64,000 bases of DNA, from assembly GCA_944989445.1 (NCBI GenBank), contig CALYLW010000553.1:243878-307877 (forward strand). Reading direction: 5' to 3'. Positions 35,676-47,574 of the stretch are shown in pieces (position 1 is the stretch's first letter; every line of letters begins with the position of its first letter). This DNA comes from Ampullaceana balthica (taxonomy: Eukaryota > Mollusca > Gastropoda > Lymnaeidae). The notes under the pieces were generated by a model. It ran no database searches and was not told the DNA's origin. It worked only from the letters and a program-made list of their open reading frames with translations. Both the position numbers and the translations under genes were made by a program.

Positions 35676-36889
35676 TCTGAGAGAGAGAGAGATAGAGAGG
35701 GAGTGGGGAGAGAGAGACAGAGACAGATACTGAGAGAAGAGAGAGAGAGAATATAAAAAAAAGTTTGAGACAAAGAGGCAGAGAGAGAGAAAAAAGAGAG
35801 AGATACGAAGAGAGACACAGAGAGAGAGACACACAGAGAGAGACACACAGAGAGAGACCGAGAGAGATAGACTGACAGAGACAGAGAGAGAGACACGGAC
35901 TAACATAGAGAGACAGAGAGAGAGACAGAGAGAGACACAGAGAGAGAGACAGAGGGAGAGATACAGAGAGATACAGAGATAGAGACACACAGAGAGATAC
36001 AGAGATAGAGACACACAGAGAGATACAGAGAGAGACACGGAGAGAGACGCATAAAGAGACACATATAGAGACCGAGAGAGAGACACACAGAGAGAGAGAG
36101 AGAAAGAAAGTACAGAGAAAGACAGAGAGAGAGACACACAGATAGAGACAGAGAGAGAGAGACCGAGAGAGAGATACACAGAGAAAGACACACAAAAAGA
36201 GACCGAGAGAGAGACTGACAGAGAATGAAGAACAGAGAGAGAGAGACAGAGAGAGAGAGAGACACACACACAGAGAGAGACTGACAGAGAGAGACTGACA
36301 GAGAATGAAGAACAGAGAGAGACAGAGAGAGACACCGAGAGACACAAAGATAGACCGAGAGAGAGACTGACAGAGATAGACTGACAGAGAATGGAGAACA
36401 GAGAGAGATATATAGAGAGACAGAGAGATACACATAGAGAGAGAGAGAGACAGGCAGAGAGAGACTGACAGAGAATGAAGAACAGAGAGAGATAGAGAGA
36501 GACAGAGAGAGAGACACAGAGAGAGAGAGAGACTGACAGAGAGTGAATAACAGAGAAAGAGATAGAGAGAGACAGAGAGAGACACTGAGAGAGAGAGAGA
36601 CTGACAGAGAGAGACTGACAGAGAATGAAGAACAGAGAGAGATAGAGAGACACACAGAGAGAGAGAGAGAGACTGACAGAGAGAGACTGACAGAGAATGA
36701 AGAACAGAGAGAGATAGAGAGACACACAGAGAGGGAGAGACTGACAGAGAGAGACTGACAGAGAATGAAGAACAGAGAGAGAGAGATATAGAGAGAGACA
36801 GAGAGAGAGACACAGTGAGAGAGAGACCAAGAGAGACGCATAGAGAAAGTACACAGAGAGAGACCGAGAGAGACTGACAGAGAATGAAG

Positions 36890-36931
<42 letters not shown>

Positions 36932-37225
36932 AAGAGAGACGGATAGAGAAAGTACACAGAGAGAGACCGAGAGAGAGACTGACAGAGAATGAAGAACAGA
37001 GAGAGAGATCGAGAGAGCCAGAGAGAGACACACAGAGAGAGAGACCAAGAGAGACGCATAGAGAAAGCACACAGAGAGAGACCGAGAGAGACTGACAGAG
37101 AATAAAGAACAGAGAGAGAGAGAGAGAGAGACAGAGAGGAGACACATAGAGAGAGAGACGGACTGAGAGACACATAGAGAAAGCACTCAGAGAGAGACAG
37201 AGAGAGAGACTGACAGAGAATGAAG

Positions 37226-37280
<55 letters not shown>
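35676..37280. repeat. 1.6-kb polypurine GA/GACAGA satellite
   Basis: The plus strand is almost wholly A/G with periodic C (GAGAGACAGAGAGA). A higher-order motif GACTGACAGAGAATGAAGAA recurs about ten times between 36200 and 37230, next to pure (GA)n blocks. Ser/Leu/Cys/Val-rich minus frames of up to 605 codons are artefacts. Confidence 0.97.
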
Positions 37281-37675
37281 CTGTAGAGTAATATCAAGAG
37301 ACAAAGACAGGGTGTGAGAGACAGAGTGAGCGAGAGGGAGATTGTGTGTGCGGTAAGACATCAATTTTGATACCAGGATCAATGTTCTCTCTATGGTTCG
37401 TTGGTCTGTGTACACAATAAATATAATTTTAAAAAAAAACAACTCGTGTCCAGGGTTGCATAGAATCCCAATTTTTTTGCAAAATTTTACTCCAAATAGA
37501 CAGATATTAGCCTTATCAAAATTTTTGCCCGGTAATTCTAAACTGCGGTGCGGTGCGGTGCGGCGTCGGTCAGGTTTCGCAGTTTAAAGGGAACATTGGC
37601 AGGGACCTCTGTGTGTATAAAAGCCAGTTTTTCTGTACGAGATGAAATCTTGACCGCGTCGAGAATCGAGACATC
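37281..37675. other. Spacer
   Basis: Short GGTGC tandem run at about 37541-37563. Nothing else is recognised. Confidence 0.5.
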
Positions 37676-37970
37676 GTCATATGTTCATAAGACAGAGTTC
37701 AGCTCCATATGTTCATAAGACAGAGTTCAGCTCCATATGTTCATGAGATAGAGTTCAGCTCCATATGTTCATAAGACAGAGTTCAGCTCCATATGTTCAT
37801 AAGACAGAGTTCAGCTCCATGTGTTCATAAGACAGAGTTCAGCTCCATATGTTCATATGACAGAGTTCAGCTCCATATGTTCATAAGACAGAGTTCAGCT
37901 CCATATGTTCATAAGACAGAGTTCAGCTCCATATGTTAAAATTCATAAGACAGAGTTCAGCTCCATATGT
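37676..37970. repeat. 28-bp minisatellite, about 10 copies
   Basis: Tandem units of ATAAGACAGAGTTCAGCTCC followed by ATATGTTC. One late unit has a short insertion. Confidence 0.95.
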
Positions 37971-38032
37971 TCTTAACTGAAGGAGCTCCTCGTATGCCTA
38001 ACTCGGTGACTGACATACAGTAATGTTTATAA

Positions 38033-38308
38033 GGGGCCGTCCATAAAGTACGTCACGCTATTTTTGACTATTTTTAACTCCCCCCTCCCCTCTGTCACAA
38101 ACTGTCACACATCTCTGCCCCCCCCCCTAAAGTACGTCACACTTTCGAACAAAAATTTTGTTTTTTTTTATTAACAAAATAATCAAAATTTATTATAAAA
38201 CATCTTGACGTCACACACGGCTGGGTCCCCCCCCTCCTGTCACAAACTAATACACTTTCTTACACCCCCTCCCCCCTCTGGAGCGTGACGTACTTAATGG
38301 ACGGCCCC
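38033..38308. mobile_element. 276-bp PIF/Harbinger-like MITE
   Basis: Long inverted ends GGGGCCGTCCATAAAGTACG and (inverted) GGGGCCGTCCATTAAGTACG each continue into TCACGCT. Flanks TAA and TGA are consistent with a mutated 3-bp TWA target duplication. The interior is C/T-rich with CTGTCACAAACTGTCACAC. A second copy at 55443-55720 has a perfect TTA duplication. The superfamily call rests on TSD size and end style only. Confidence 0.75.
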
Positions 38309-38613
38309 TGAGTTGTCCTACGTTACATTCAACGCCATCGAACTTATTTCTCAAACTTGAAACACAGTTTAAGTTTCAGTCTACATGACGTAATTCTTTT
38401 GTTCCGTAAAGCTGATGAGGTTATCTGAATATGAATAAAGGCTTGACTTCCCTAATCAATTGAGCCGGGCGCACACATGTATTTCCATAACGCAGCGATC
38501 AATATTTCATGACATTCCATTACGACTTGTCACGCATCAAAGAGCACGCCCCTTTGAACGATTTTGATGAAAAGAACAAAGCCGTTCCAGAACCTTCGCC
38601 AACACGTACCGCC

Positions 38614-38794
38614 CAGGGCCGTCTTAACGCATAGGCCCGTTTTGGCATTTGCCCGGGGGCCCACGAGCATAGGGGCCCAATGGGAAATATGTTTATTTAT
38701 ATATATTATGTATATTTATTTTTTATTCCTGCGGGGGAGGGGCCCAACACTATTTCTTTTCCCGGGGGCCAAAACTGGTGTAAAGACTACTCTG
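38614..38794. mobile_element. 181-bp hAT-type MITE with 8-bp TSD
   Basis: It starts CAGGGCCGTCTTAACGC and ends GTGTAAAGACTACTCTG, imperfect inverted ends, between GTACCGCC (38606-38613) and GTACCACC (38795-38802). GGGGCCC blocks lie inside. A 7/8 match of the duplication suggests moderate age. Confidence 0.75.
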
Positions 38795-38802
38795 GTACCA
38801 CC

Positions 38803-41039
38803 CCCCTTCACTTAACCCAGTCTCCCCCCCCCACACACCCTTCCACTAGAACATCATCCACTATCACCGCCCCTAATCTAACTTGTACCATTTCTGGTCT
38901 AATCACACTTAACTAAACCAACCACTTTTCTCAGCACCTTCAACCCTTACCTAAACAACACTTTAACAAAAATGTTATTAATTTTTTTTTCCCAGCTAAA
39001 GAAGAATATGGTAAAAATTATAAACTGAAATCTAAACTACAAGCGCTGAGAATCATGACGTCAGAGCAGGTTTTATGAGGCTATTAAAGTCAGAATAAAT
39101 TGTTGTTTAAAAAAATGTGTGTGTATTCTCTCCCCTCACCTACGGGGACTCTCAAACCGATTTAATGGTCGCATAATGAAAACTTAGTGGCTGTTTTCGA
39201 AGGTCAGTTCTTCACTACAAACCGCCGTCTGCAATAAGAGATGGTCAACTAATTTTATCCATATTTATCAGACATAAATAAATGCAAACCAAATTATGAT
39301 ATTAAATTGCCAACAAATAAAAAGAAAATAGAATTGGATTCGTGAAAAACACAGGTTGTCTGGATTTTTACAGAGATCCTCAAACAATAAACTAGGCAGC
39401 ATTACAATTGAACTATTAAGATTTTAAAGTATATGTACCGCTGCAGTGTCTTACGGTAAACATGAAAAAATGATCAGGTTACAGAAGCAAACATACGTTA
39501 AATGACAAAAATCCAATTATTTATCTGCAAGCATTTTTTTATGGAGGGATAGGGGATAAACAGAACTTATATAATGGAAAACAGAAGAGAAAAAGAAAGA
39601 CAACTTGTCAGACGGTAATTATTTAAATTTTTGAAAAGCATGCTGTATACATTTTGTAATTTGAAATTATTGTGTGTGTGTGTTTTTTTTTAATGATAAT
39701 TATATGAAAGGTACACATTTTCAACAAATATCAACGCAACGAGTGTCGCAGGGGAGGTAACTTTCGAAAACGTACGACTTTTAAAAAAAAAGAAGACCGT
39801 TAAGAAGAGGTATAAACAACCTTTGTTTTCATCCGGAGTGTACCATACACACAATACGTGATTCAAGTGTTCTCAATCCACGACAAATAATGTGTCTCTT
39901 CATGGGCACTTGTTTAGTTACCAAAAGACCTTTGTTAAGAAGTTAAGAACTTCCATTCACCTTAAGATAAAATTTAGAAATGGCAAAAAATAATAATACA
40001 TACTACATGTAAATTATATATATGTGGATCAAATTGGAGCCATAAGTGTTATAGAGTTAGTCAGTGATATAAAACAAACATTTTGAGAACCATCGACCGT
40101 TGCTGTCTCGTACAGTCATAGTGCCATTTGTCTTTCCTTTGCCCAGCCAAGGGAAAAACCCCAACTCTCACCTTAATCCTACAACGTTTAGTAAAGGAAT
40201 TTTTCTCTGAAATGAGAATTTTAACCCCGAGTGTTTCAACACGAATGTTTTGCGTGTGATAATTTATAGGTGCACAATGTCCAGGTGATGGCACGAGTTA
40301 GTTTGTTGTGTTGGTCTCTTTGAAATATGTCATCACATGTCACAGAATTCGTTCACGGGCTTGTCGCAGATATGACCTTTCATCTGCTACTACAAACAAC
40401 AAACACACACACCAGCTCGCCGGTAATAAAAATAAATTGATAATTTATATAGAGCTGCACCCCTGGTAATAAACCGGGCTAACAGCGCTTCACATAAAAA
40501 TAATAACATACATATAAGTAGCAGTGCATTCAATAACCATTCATATCCTAACAAGCACAGAAATGACAGTACGGTACACATAGCTACGTTTATCATTAGA
40601 CGAAATGTTGTTTCGTTACTTTTGAAAGTAAATTTTGAAAAGACGAGTCTTAAGTGCAGTCTTAAAGGCCTTAGTAGGTGGAACACTACGGATGATGCAT
40701 TTGGATGTATTAAAAACGTGTTACTTGTAAATCCCGCGGATATGTTAAATAATACAAATAAACGCTACGTCGCTCGCTAAGAAATTTTAATAAACAGCTG
40801 GTCGGTCTTCCTTCTAAATACTTAAATTTCTTGTTAAAATGATCAGTTTTGATTTCTTACATGAACAGGATTATATATTTAGCTCGGAATAATTCGTATC
40901 AGTGAAGTAAATGGGTCTAAGCATGTGTCACGCGGTTCTGTGTCATAGTAGATGACCTAATGGGGTCATTTATCTTGCATTCCAGACGAGGTCGAATTGT
41001 TGGAAATGGGGTCTTGAAGGTTAGGGAACATATCGTTAG
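38803..41039. other. Spacer, no gene recognised
   Basis: AT-rich with short simple runs (GT near 39674-39680, A near 39782). Minus frames at 40061-40294 and 40390-40686 have no recognisable domain. Confidence 0.5.
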
Positions 41040-41330
41040 GCTGTAGTTAAAGCCTGACCAGGTTGACACTGACCCCATGGACACTGACGAGGTTGACACT
41101 GACCATGTGAAAATTGACCAGTCGGATAGTGACCACGTGGGAAATGAGCTGATAGACAATGACCAGGCAGAAATTGACCAGTTTGACACTGACCACAAGA
41201 CCCTACGCTGATGGACCAGGCAGAAATTTACCAGTTTGACACTGACAAATGGACACTTCGCTGATGGACGCTGACCTTGTGAAAATTGACCATGTGGACA
41301 CTGACCATGTAAGAGCAGCCATCTGTTGGC
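41040..41330. repeat. Degenerate GACACTGACCA repeat
   Basis: GACACTGACC or AAATTGACCA blocks recur every 15-20 bases with GTGG, GTTT and GTGA linkers. It is probably an older relative of the adjacent 17-bp array, since both carry TGACCAG. Confidence 0.7.
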
Positions 41331-41409
41331 GTCCCTGGTAGTCAGTCCTGCGCGTGAGGTGCACGGCGCAGTTCATGACACATCGGCAGGATTTGAACTC
41401 GGTTTGCGG

Positions 41410-41925
41410 TGATAAATGACCAGTTCCAATAAATGACCAGTTCCAATAAATGACCAGTTCCAATAAATGACCAGTTCCAATAAATGACCAGTTCCAATAA
41501 ATGACCAGTTCCAATAAATGACCAGTTCCAATAAATGACCAGTTCCAATAAATGACCAGTTCCAATAAATGACCAGTTCCAATAAATGACCAGTTCCAAT
41601 AAATGACCAGTTCCAATAAATGACCAGTTCCAATAAATGACCAGTTCCAATAAATGACCAGTTCCAATAAATGACCAGTTCCAATAAATGACCAGTTCCA
41701 ATAAATGACCAGTTCCAATAAATGACCAGTTCCAATAAATGACCAGTTCCAATAAATGACCAGTTCCAATAAATGACCAGTTCCAATAAATGACCAGTTC
41801 CAATAAATGACCAGTTCCAATAAATGACCAGTTCCAATAAATGACCAGTTCCAATAAATGACCAGTTCCAATAAATGACCAGTTCCAATAAATGACCAGT
41901 TCCAATAAATGACCAGTTCCAATCA
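41410..41925. repeat. 17-bp minisatellite, about 30 copies
   Basis: Virtually perfect tandem AAATGACCAGTTCCAAT units. Three minus frames remain open across it, which is an artefact. Confidence 0.97.
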
Positions 41926-42261
41926 GTGTAAACAAGTACTTGGAACCGTATCAACGGCTTGACTCACACTCATGCTGCCTTCGGGTCATCGACTAACACA
42001 GTTTCGTACTTAGTGCAGACAATGCACTAGACCTACCAGCGACCACAGCCAAACTTTATGACGGCCCCTAGACGAATAAATGTTATTACCGCATGGGGTT
42101 AATTGAGTTCGGAAATGTATCTTGTAAGAGTTAAAGATTGGTTTTAGGAAAATTATTGATACAGAACGGTGTGACATATTACAGATTATTTGTTCTAATA
42201 AATTGTAAAATGAAGTACATCACACGTTTGTCTTTTATTTCTTTATCTTGTTAAATATACA
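41926..42261. other. Spacer, nothing recognised
   Basis: No coding or repeat feature could be supported. Confidence 0.5.
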
Positions 42262-42540
42262 CTTATCATCATCATCATCATCATCATCATCTATGGCACT
42301 ACCACTACAGCCCGTTTAGAGTTCTGGCCTGCTCCCCCACATCATTCCATTCCGATCGATCCATGTGACTATGAGTGGGTCAAAGCATAAATGGTTCAAT
42401 TCTTGGTTTGAACGAATTTACCAGATATCATTTTCTCTCACAGGGTCACATATTTTACGGAGAATTTTCCTCTCCAAAGTATTGATCAGGTTCTCTGCTT
42501 TTCTTATCAGGGTCCAAGTCAGACTTAGATTTTTAAAAAA
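42262..42540 (-). mobile_element. Third LINE type, 3' end fragment with (GAT)n tail
   Basis: On the minus strand, 42525-42370 translates to TWTLIRKAENLINTLERK followed by ILRKICDPVRENDIW, a stop, then IRSNQELNHL. This matches the well-known C-terminal stretch of endonuclease/reverse-transcriptase LINEs (ERKILRKIYGPV...WRIR.N.EL). After an internal deletion it continues SEWNDVGEQARTLNGL and a stop, immediately followed by a (GAT)n microsatellite (42262-42292), the usual 3' tail. The copy is dead: a nonsense codon and a deletion. Confidence 0.85.
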
Positions 42541-43334
42541 ATTAATATTTGAGACCAACTGGGACAGGAACGGCAACTCCATATATCAAAGTTTTATTCT
42601 CCAAGATATAAAAGAAAATCAGCAGCAAGAAATAGAAGTGACGTAATTTGATGACGCACGGGACCCCTTACCCCGCCCAACAAAGCCATTAAAACAAACT
42701 CGAGTATACATTGAACTCGTCTGGTCATCGAGGATGTTACGATGGCTCTATGACCAGACCAGTGTACATAGCTCCCTCTTCTTGACATCAGTTCCCATTG
42801 TCTTTAACCCCGGGAGATGCTATGTATGGTCACCTAGTCCGACAAGAATACTTACCAACAGACGACTTTATTGACAGTCCGCGACAGTAAAATTGATAAC
42901 TTTTCAAAGACAGGGCCGTTGCTCTTTCTAGTTAAGTTCATCTAACTTGTTTCACCTATTGTTCTAACCACGTGTTCATCGCGCGCTACAAAAGAATCTT
43001 TAAAGGAGGAAATGGAATGTTTTGTTTTTTTTAACTGATTTTATTTACAAGACTTTATCATAAGGGAATAAATAAAATAATTAAAAAAGAAATGTTATAG
43101 AAAAATAAAATAAAAATACCCCAATAAATAAAGATAAAAATGGTTTTAAAAATTATGCTATTAACTCAAGAATTGTTTAATTATTGTTGAAACATTTTTT
43201 AACCTTTTGTTATGTGAGGGAGACAACTCTTACTTTCCATTATTAATTCTTTTATAGTTAAGTCCCTTGACAATAAACCAAACCCACCCACCTCCCCACG
43301 CTCTTTCCAACCGAATACCCGAATTTAGAATAAG
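42541..43334. other. Spacer, nothing recognised
   Basis: AT-rich sequence with A runs near 43085-43130. No supported features. Confidence 0.5.
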
Positions 43335-44275
43335 AAAAAAATAAAGGTAAAAAAAAATGATTTTTAAAAAACCACGTAAAATAATTTAAAACTTATTAGT
43401 TCAAGTACTTCGATTTAATATGACTAAAAACGTGGGGCGGGCGCTTATGAGGTTTAACATATGCGGTTCACTCATTCTCTCACTTATAGATCTCTCTTTT
43501 GCCTTCTAAATTAGAAATCTTTAATTTTTATACCAAACACCCGCCTCACGTTTTTAGTCATATTAAATCGAAGTACTTGAACTAATAAGTTTTAAATTAT
43601 TTTCTTCTTTTTAGTCAACTTATAAAAACGTGCTTTTTTAAAAATCACTTTTTTTACCTTTATTTATTTTATTCTTATTAGTCCACTAATAAAAACATGG
43701 TTTTTTAAAATATTTTTTTACCTCTATTTATTTTACCAAACACCTCATCATCACCCGCCCAACGTTTAATAACAAAGCGATGAGGTCACGGCGTGAACTC
43801 GACATGTCAAATTAAACTACGGCATGCGGGTAGTGATGCTTAAATTACGATAAAATAAGAAATGCATTAATTTAATTACGGTATATTCGATCGATCTGAA
43901 ATTTTGATACAATGTATTGTCATCCAAGATATATCTTTAGTAAAATTTTGAGATCTCTAGGACTATCAGAAGTGGTTTAATTTTACGTTGGCAGATTTGA
44001 AAAATTGTGGACAGACAGACACGAAAGCACGTATATAATAAAATATAGATAAACTAAAAAGTTCAAAAATTTAATAACGGTACATTTGATCGATCTGAAA
44101 TTTTGATACAATGCATTGTCATCCAAGATCTATCTGTGGTAAAATTTTGAGATCTCTAGGACTATCAGAAGTGGTTTAATTTTACGTTGGCAGATTTGAA
44201 AAATTGTGGACAGACAAACCACCAACAAACAAACAATGCCACAGGAACGAAAGCGAGTTAATAAAAACGTGGTTA
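43335..44275. mobile_element. Palindromic repeat family R1, copy 3 (longest)
   Basis: Inverted arms lie at about 43345-43437 and 43546-43670; the left arm lacks about 25 bp relative to copy 2. The centre carries GGTTCACTCATTCTCTCACT. The right part contains a tandem duplication of about 190 bp, seen as two copies of TCGATCTGAAATTTTGATAC (about 43891 and 44091). The end is AACGAAAGCGAGTTAATAAA. It is non-coding. Confidence 0.7.
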
Positions 44276-44529
44276 AAAAGGATATGTTATTTTGATAAAA
44301 GTTTCAATTGCTTATTCGATTGATGATTAAATTACTACGCACCTGTCCGTTTGGTAAACGCGATCAATCGCTTACAGGTTTAACTTTAGTTTTGGTAACT
44401 GTCTGCTTATTTTCTGTTTTTTCCCCGCATCCGCATTAAAAATAGATATTTAATTATCGTCTCAACTTTGTGACTTTCAAAAGACTAAGCTCCCGGGACA
44501 CGTGGGACTTGAGGGGCGGCACGACGTCT
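44276..44529. other. Spacer, nothing recognised
   Basis: Unique-looking AT-rich sequence leading into a tandem array. Confidence 0.4.
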
Positions 44530-45395
44530 GTGCGTGCAAGTCACACCCCCATGCAAGTCATACCCCCGTGCAAGTCACATCCCCATGCAAGTCACACCCC
44601 CGTGCAAGTCACACCCCGTGCAAGCCACACCCAGTGCAAGTCACACCCCGTGCAAGCCACACCCTCGTGCAACTCACACCTTCGTGCAAGTCACACCCCG
44701 TGCAAGTCACACCCCTTGCAAGCCACACCCTCGTGCAAGTCACACCCTCGTGCAAGTCACACCCCCGTGCAAGCCACACCCTCGTGCAAGTAACACCCCG
44801 TGCCAGCAACACCCTCGTGCAAGTCACACCCCCGTGCAAGTCATACCCCCGTGCAAATCACACCCCCATGCAAGTCACACCCCCGTGCAAGTCACACCCC
44901 GTGCAAGCCACACCCAGTGCAAGTCACACCCCGTGCAAGCCACACCCTCGTGCAAGTCACACCCTCGTGCAAGTAACACCCCCGTGCAAGTCACACCCCC
45001 ATGCAAGTCACACCCCCGTGCAAGTCACAACCCGTGCAAGCCACACCCTCGTGCAAGTCAAACCCCGTGCAAGGCACACCCCGAGCAAGTCACACCCCCG
45101 TCCAAGTCACACCCCGTGCAAGCCACACCCTCCTGCAAGTCAAACCCCGTGCAAGGCCCACCCCGAGCAAGTCACACCCCCGTCCAAGTCACACCCCGTG
45201 CAAGCCACACCCTCCTGCAAGTCACACCCCCATGCAAGTCACACCCCGTGCAAGCCACACCCTCGTGCAAGTCACACCCCGTGCAAGCAACACCCTCGTG
45301 CACGTCACACCCCCGTATATGTCATACCCCCGTTCAAGCCACACCCACTGCAAGCCACACCCTCGTGCAAGTCACACCCCCGTGCAAAGGTTGAT
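44530..45395. repeat. About 17-18-bp minisatellite, about 49 copies
   Basis: Units of CACACCCCCGTGCAAGT vary in the C run (3-5) and in CATG, CTCG and CAGT substitutions. Period changes of one base shift the frame, so all plus frames stay mostly open. It is not a gene. Confidence 0.95.
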
Positions 45396-45770
45396 CAATG
45401 GAATGATCCCATCCAATGACATGGCATAACATTGGCTCTAGTCAGATGTTCTCTGGGGTAAATGACTCTCGTCAGATGTTCTCTTGGGTAATTGACGTTT
45501 TAGGGAATAAATCAACTCTGCTCGTCTTACCCAATACAAGAAGTGAGCAAGCGGGAGAAAGGCTGAGCCATTTCTTTACCGACTAATTTGATATTATCAG
45601 GGAAGCTTTGGTCAACGAAGTGATTCGCATGTTGTGGAGCGTATGTTTAAAGGATTGTCCTGAAAACAACTGCGGAGACTCCAGATAGTGCAAGATACTA
45701 AAGCGCGCATTCTAGTGAGGACGAGGCGGTAATAGCACATCTAACCGCACTTAATATCTGCAATTGTTTC
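45396..45770. other. Spacer
   Basis: CTC(T/G)GTCAGATGTTCTCT-type sequence is doubled near 45435-45485. Nothing else is recognised. Confidence 0.5.
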
Positions 45771-45930
45771 CTGTGGCTCAGCGATGAGACTACCATATTC
45801 TGTCACTATCTTTTACAAGACACATGTGGCTGAGCGATGAGACTACTATATTCTGTCACTATATTTTACAAGACACATGTGGCTGAGCGATGAGACTACC
45901 ATATTCTGTCACTATATTTTTACAAGACAT
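45771..45930. repeat. 53-bp tandem repeat, 3 copies
   Basis: Three units contain GCGATGAGACTACCATATTC and CTGTCACTAT...TTTTACAAGAC, with few changes. Confidence 0.93.
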
Positions 45931-46403
45931 ATGTCAGTAGCAAAAGTAAGCGTGATTTTTTTTTATAGCTTTTTGAACGAACGCTACAAAGTACACATAG
46001 TTCATGAAGACTGTTGCAATTTAAACTACGTTTGTAAGAGTGCATTTTATACTATATTTAAGAGGGAAGTCATTACAAAAGATTTTGGTTTTTAATAACT
46101 TTCCAGGTACGACAATGCGAGCCACACATGCAGAGTGTTAGAGTGCATTTTAACGCTCATATGGCTCTGCAAATGACCTTGTGATTGTTGCAGGGTGACC
46201 GACAAAATATGTTGTGTCCGCATTACAACTAAACATAAACCAGGACATGACGTCAGAGGCCAATGGCCTGCAGCTACAGTACACGAGAATCTCGTAGATT
46301 GCCCGGACTTATGTAATTTACTGCACTTAGTGAGTCGGACATGGAGTGGGTCTCACGCGGTGCAAGCATTCAACATTACAACGTGTTAATCTGGGAGTAC
46401 AAT
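45931..46403. other. Spacer, nothing recognised
   Basis: Short plus frames at 45877-46095 and 46195-46389 show no recognisable domain. Confidence 0.45.
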
Positions 46404-46452
46404 CCCGGAGGTGCAATCCAGGAGGTACAATCCAGGAGGTACAATCCATGAG
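46404..46452. repeat. 14-bp short tandem repeat
   Basis: Three to four copies of GAGGTACAATCCAG. Confidence 0.85.
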
Positions 46453-47196
46453 ATAGTCATTGGATAAATTTACTTCAGGGAGAAAGTCGGTGATTAAAAA
46501 GAGGGAATGCTAGGAATATAACAAAAATCGTTTTTAATCTCCAGAAGTGTGATGCGGTTTACAGTTAAGCTCTGTACACTTCAAAAAGACACCACTTCAT
46601 TTCCTTGGGCTGTATTGACAAATGTTAAGAACCCGTGTACTCAAGTCTTTTAAATGATGCAAACATGACACCCAGAGAGTAACTAAGCATAATCTATATG
46701 TTAAATGACAGATAGCCCCCTTTAGCTCTTAAGTGATGAAGGTGAAAAATCGCTGCGCGGCAAGCTGTCGCCATTGTTGAGACAACTGATAGACTTGGGC
46801 AGGGGCGCAACAAAGAAAAGCGTCACCTTGGAGACGGAGGTGCCAGACATTTGCTGAAACCATCCACTATAATAAAATTGGGAGTTGAAAAAACACCCCG
46901 CCCCCCCCCCAAATACACACAAACACTTTTTATACGATATTAGCATTAACCCAGTAAATCTGGTTCTTGATCCTTTAAAAGGGATCTTCTTTGCTTAAAT
47001 TATTATTGTAACAAGTATTCTCATTGGCTATATTATTAATTTGTTTTTTTTAAAATCCTAATGGCTTACATTATTATTTCAAAAAGTATTTACCCCTTGG
47101 TAACATTATAATTTTCAAACGATTTTATGATGAAATTTTAATTAACATTTCAATTAAAGTTATATAATAATTGAAATAAAAGCTACACCACAGTAA
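46453..47196. other. Spacer, nothing recognised
   Basis: AT-rich with a C run at about 46898-46910. Confidence 0.5.
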
Positions 47197-47202
47197 GGGA
47201 CA

Positions 47203-47203
<1 letters not shown>

Positions 47204-47234
<31 letters not shown>

Positions 47235-47492
47235 ACAGATGCTCCTTCTACACAGAAGATAATTGCGTCCACAGACCATGCCGGTATGTTGGCAAGTGAT
47301 GCAGTGATCACAAACCACGGCTATGAGGGTTCCACGCATTAACCAGTCGCATTTATTTCCCTAACTAGTGTTGGGTGCCTTTCGGGAGCTGGGTGGACTC
47401 AGGGATGCCCTAAGCCCCGTGAATAAATGCTTGCCTTCACATGGATTCGAACCCGTGACCATCGGTACGCCAGCCGAGCATGCCACTCGACC
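47204..47492 (-). mobile_element. tRNA-derived SINE, copy 2, with 7-bp TSD
   Basis: It is the same family as 7648-7917, in the same orientation. The B box is perfect (47453-47443) and the A-box region starts GGTCGAGTGG at the 5' edge, so the first bases of the tRNA head are lost. The tail carries GGACGCAATTATCTTCTGTG and five or more GATAA units. The direct repeat GGGACAT flanks it (47197-47203 and 47493-47499), showing an independent insertion. Confidence 0.88.
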
Positions 47493-47499
47493 GGGACAT

Positions 47500-47574
47500 T
47501 TGAAACGCATGATACATGCGGGGGGAAAAAAGACTCCACAAAATATTACATACAACTAGGTTGTGCTGCGACGC
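47500..47574. other. Short spacer
   Basis: Nothing is recognised between the SINE and the next repeat. Confidence 0.4.

Noticed and set aside
35602..37442. Minus frames of 428-605 codons rich in Ser/Leu/Cys
   Set aside because: Translation of CT-rich simple sequence.
37676..37970. Regular 28-bp repeats resembling a CRISPR array
   Set aside because: The units are contiguous without variable spacers, there are no cas genes and the DNA is eukaryotic.
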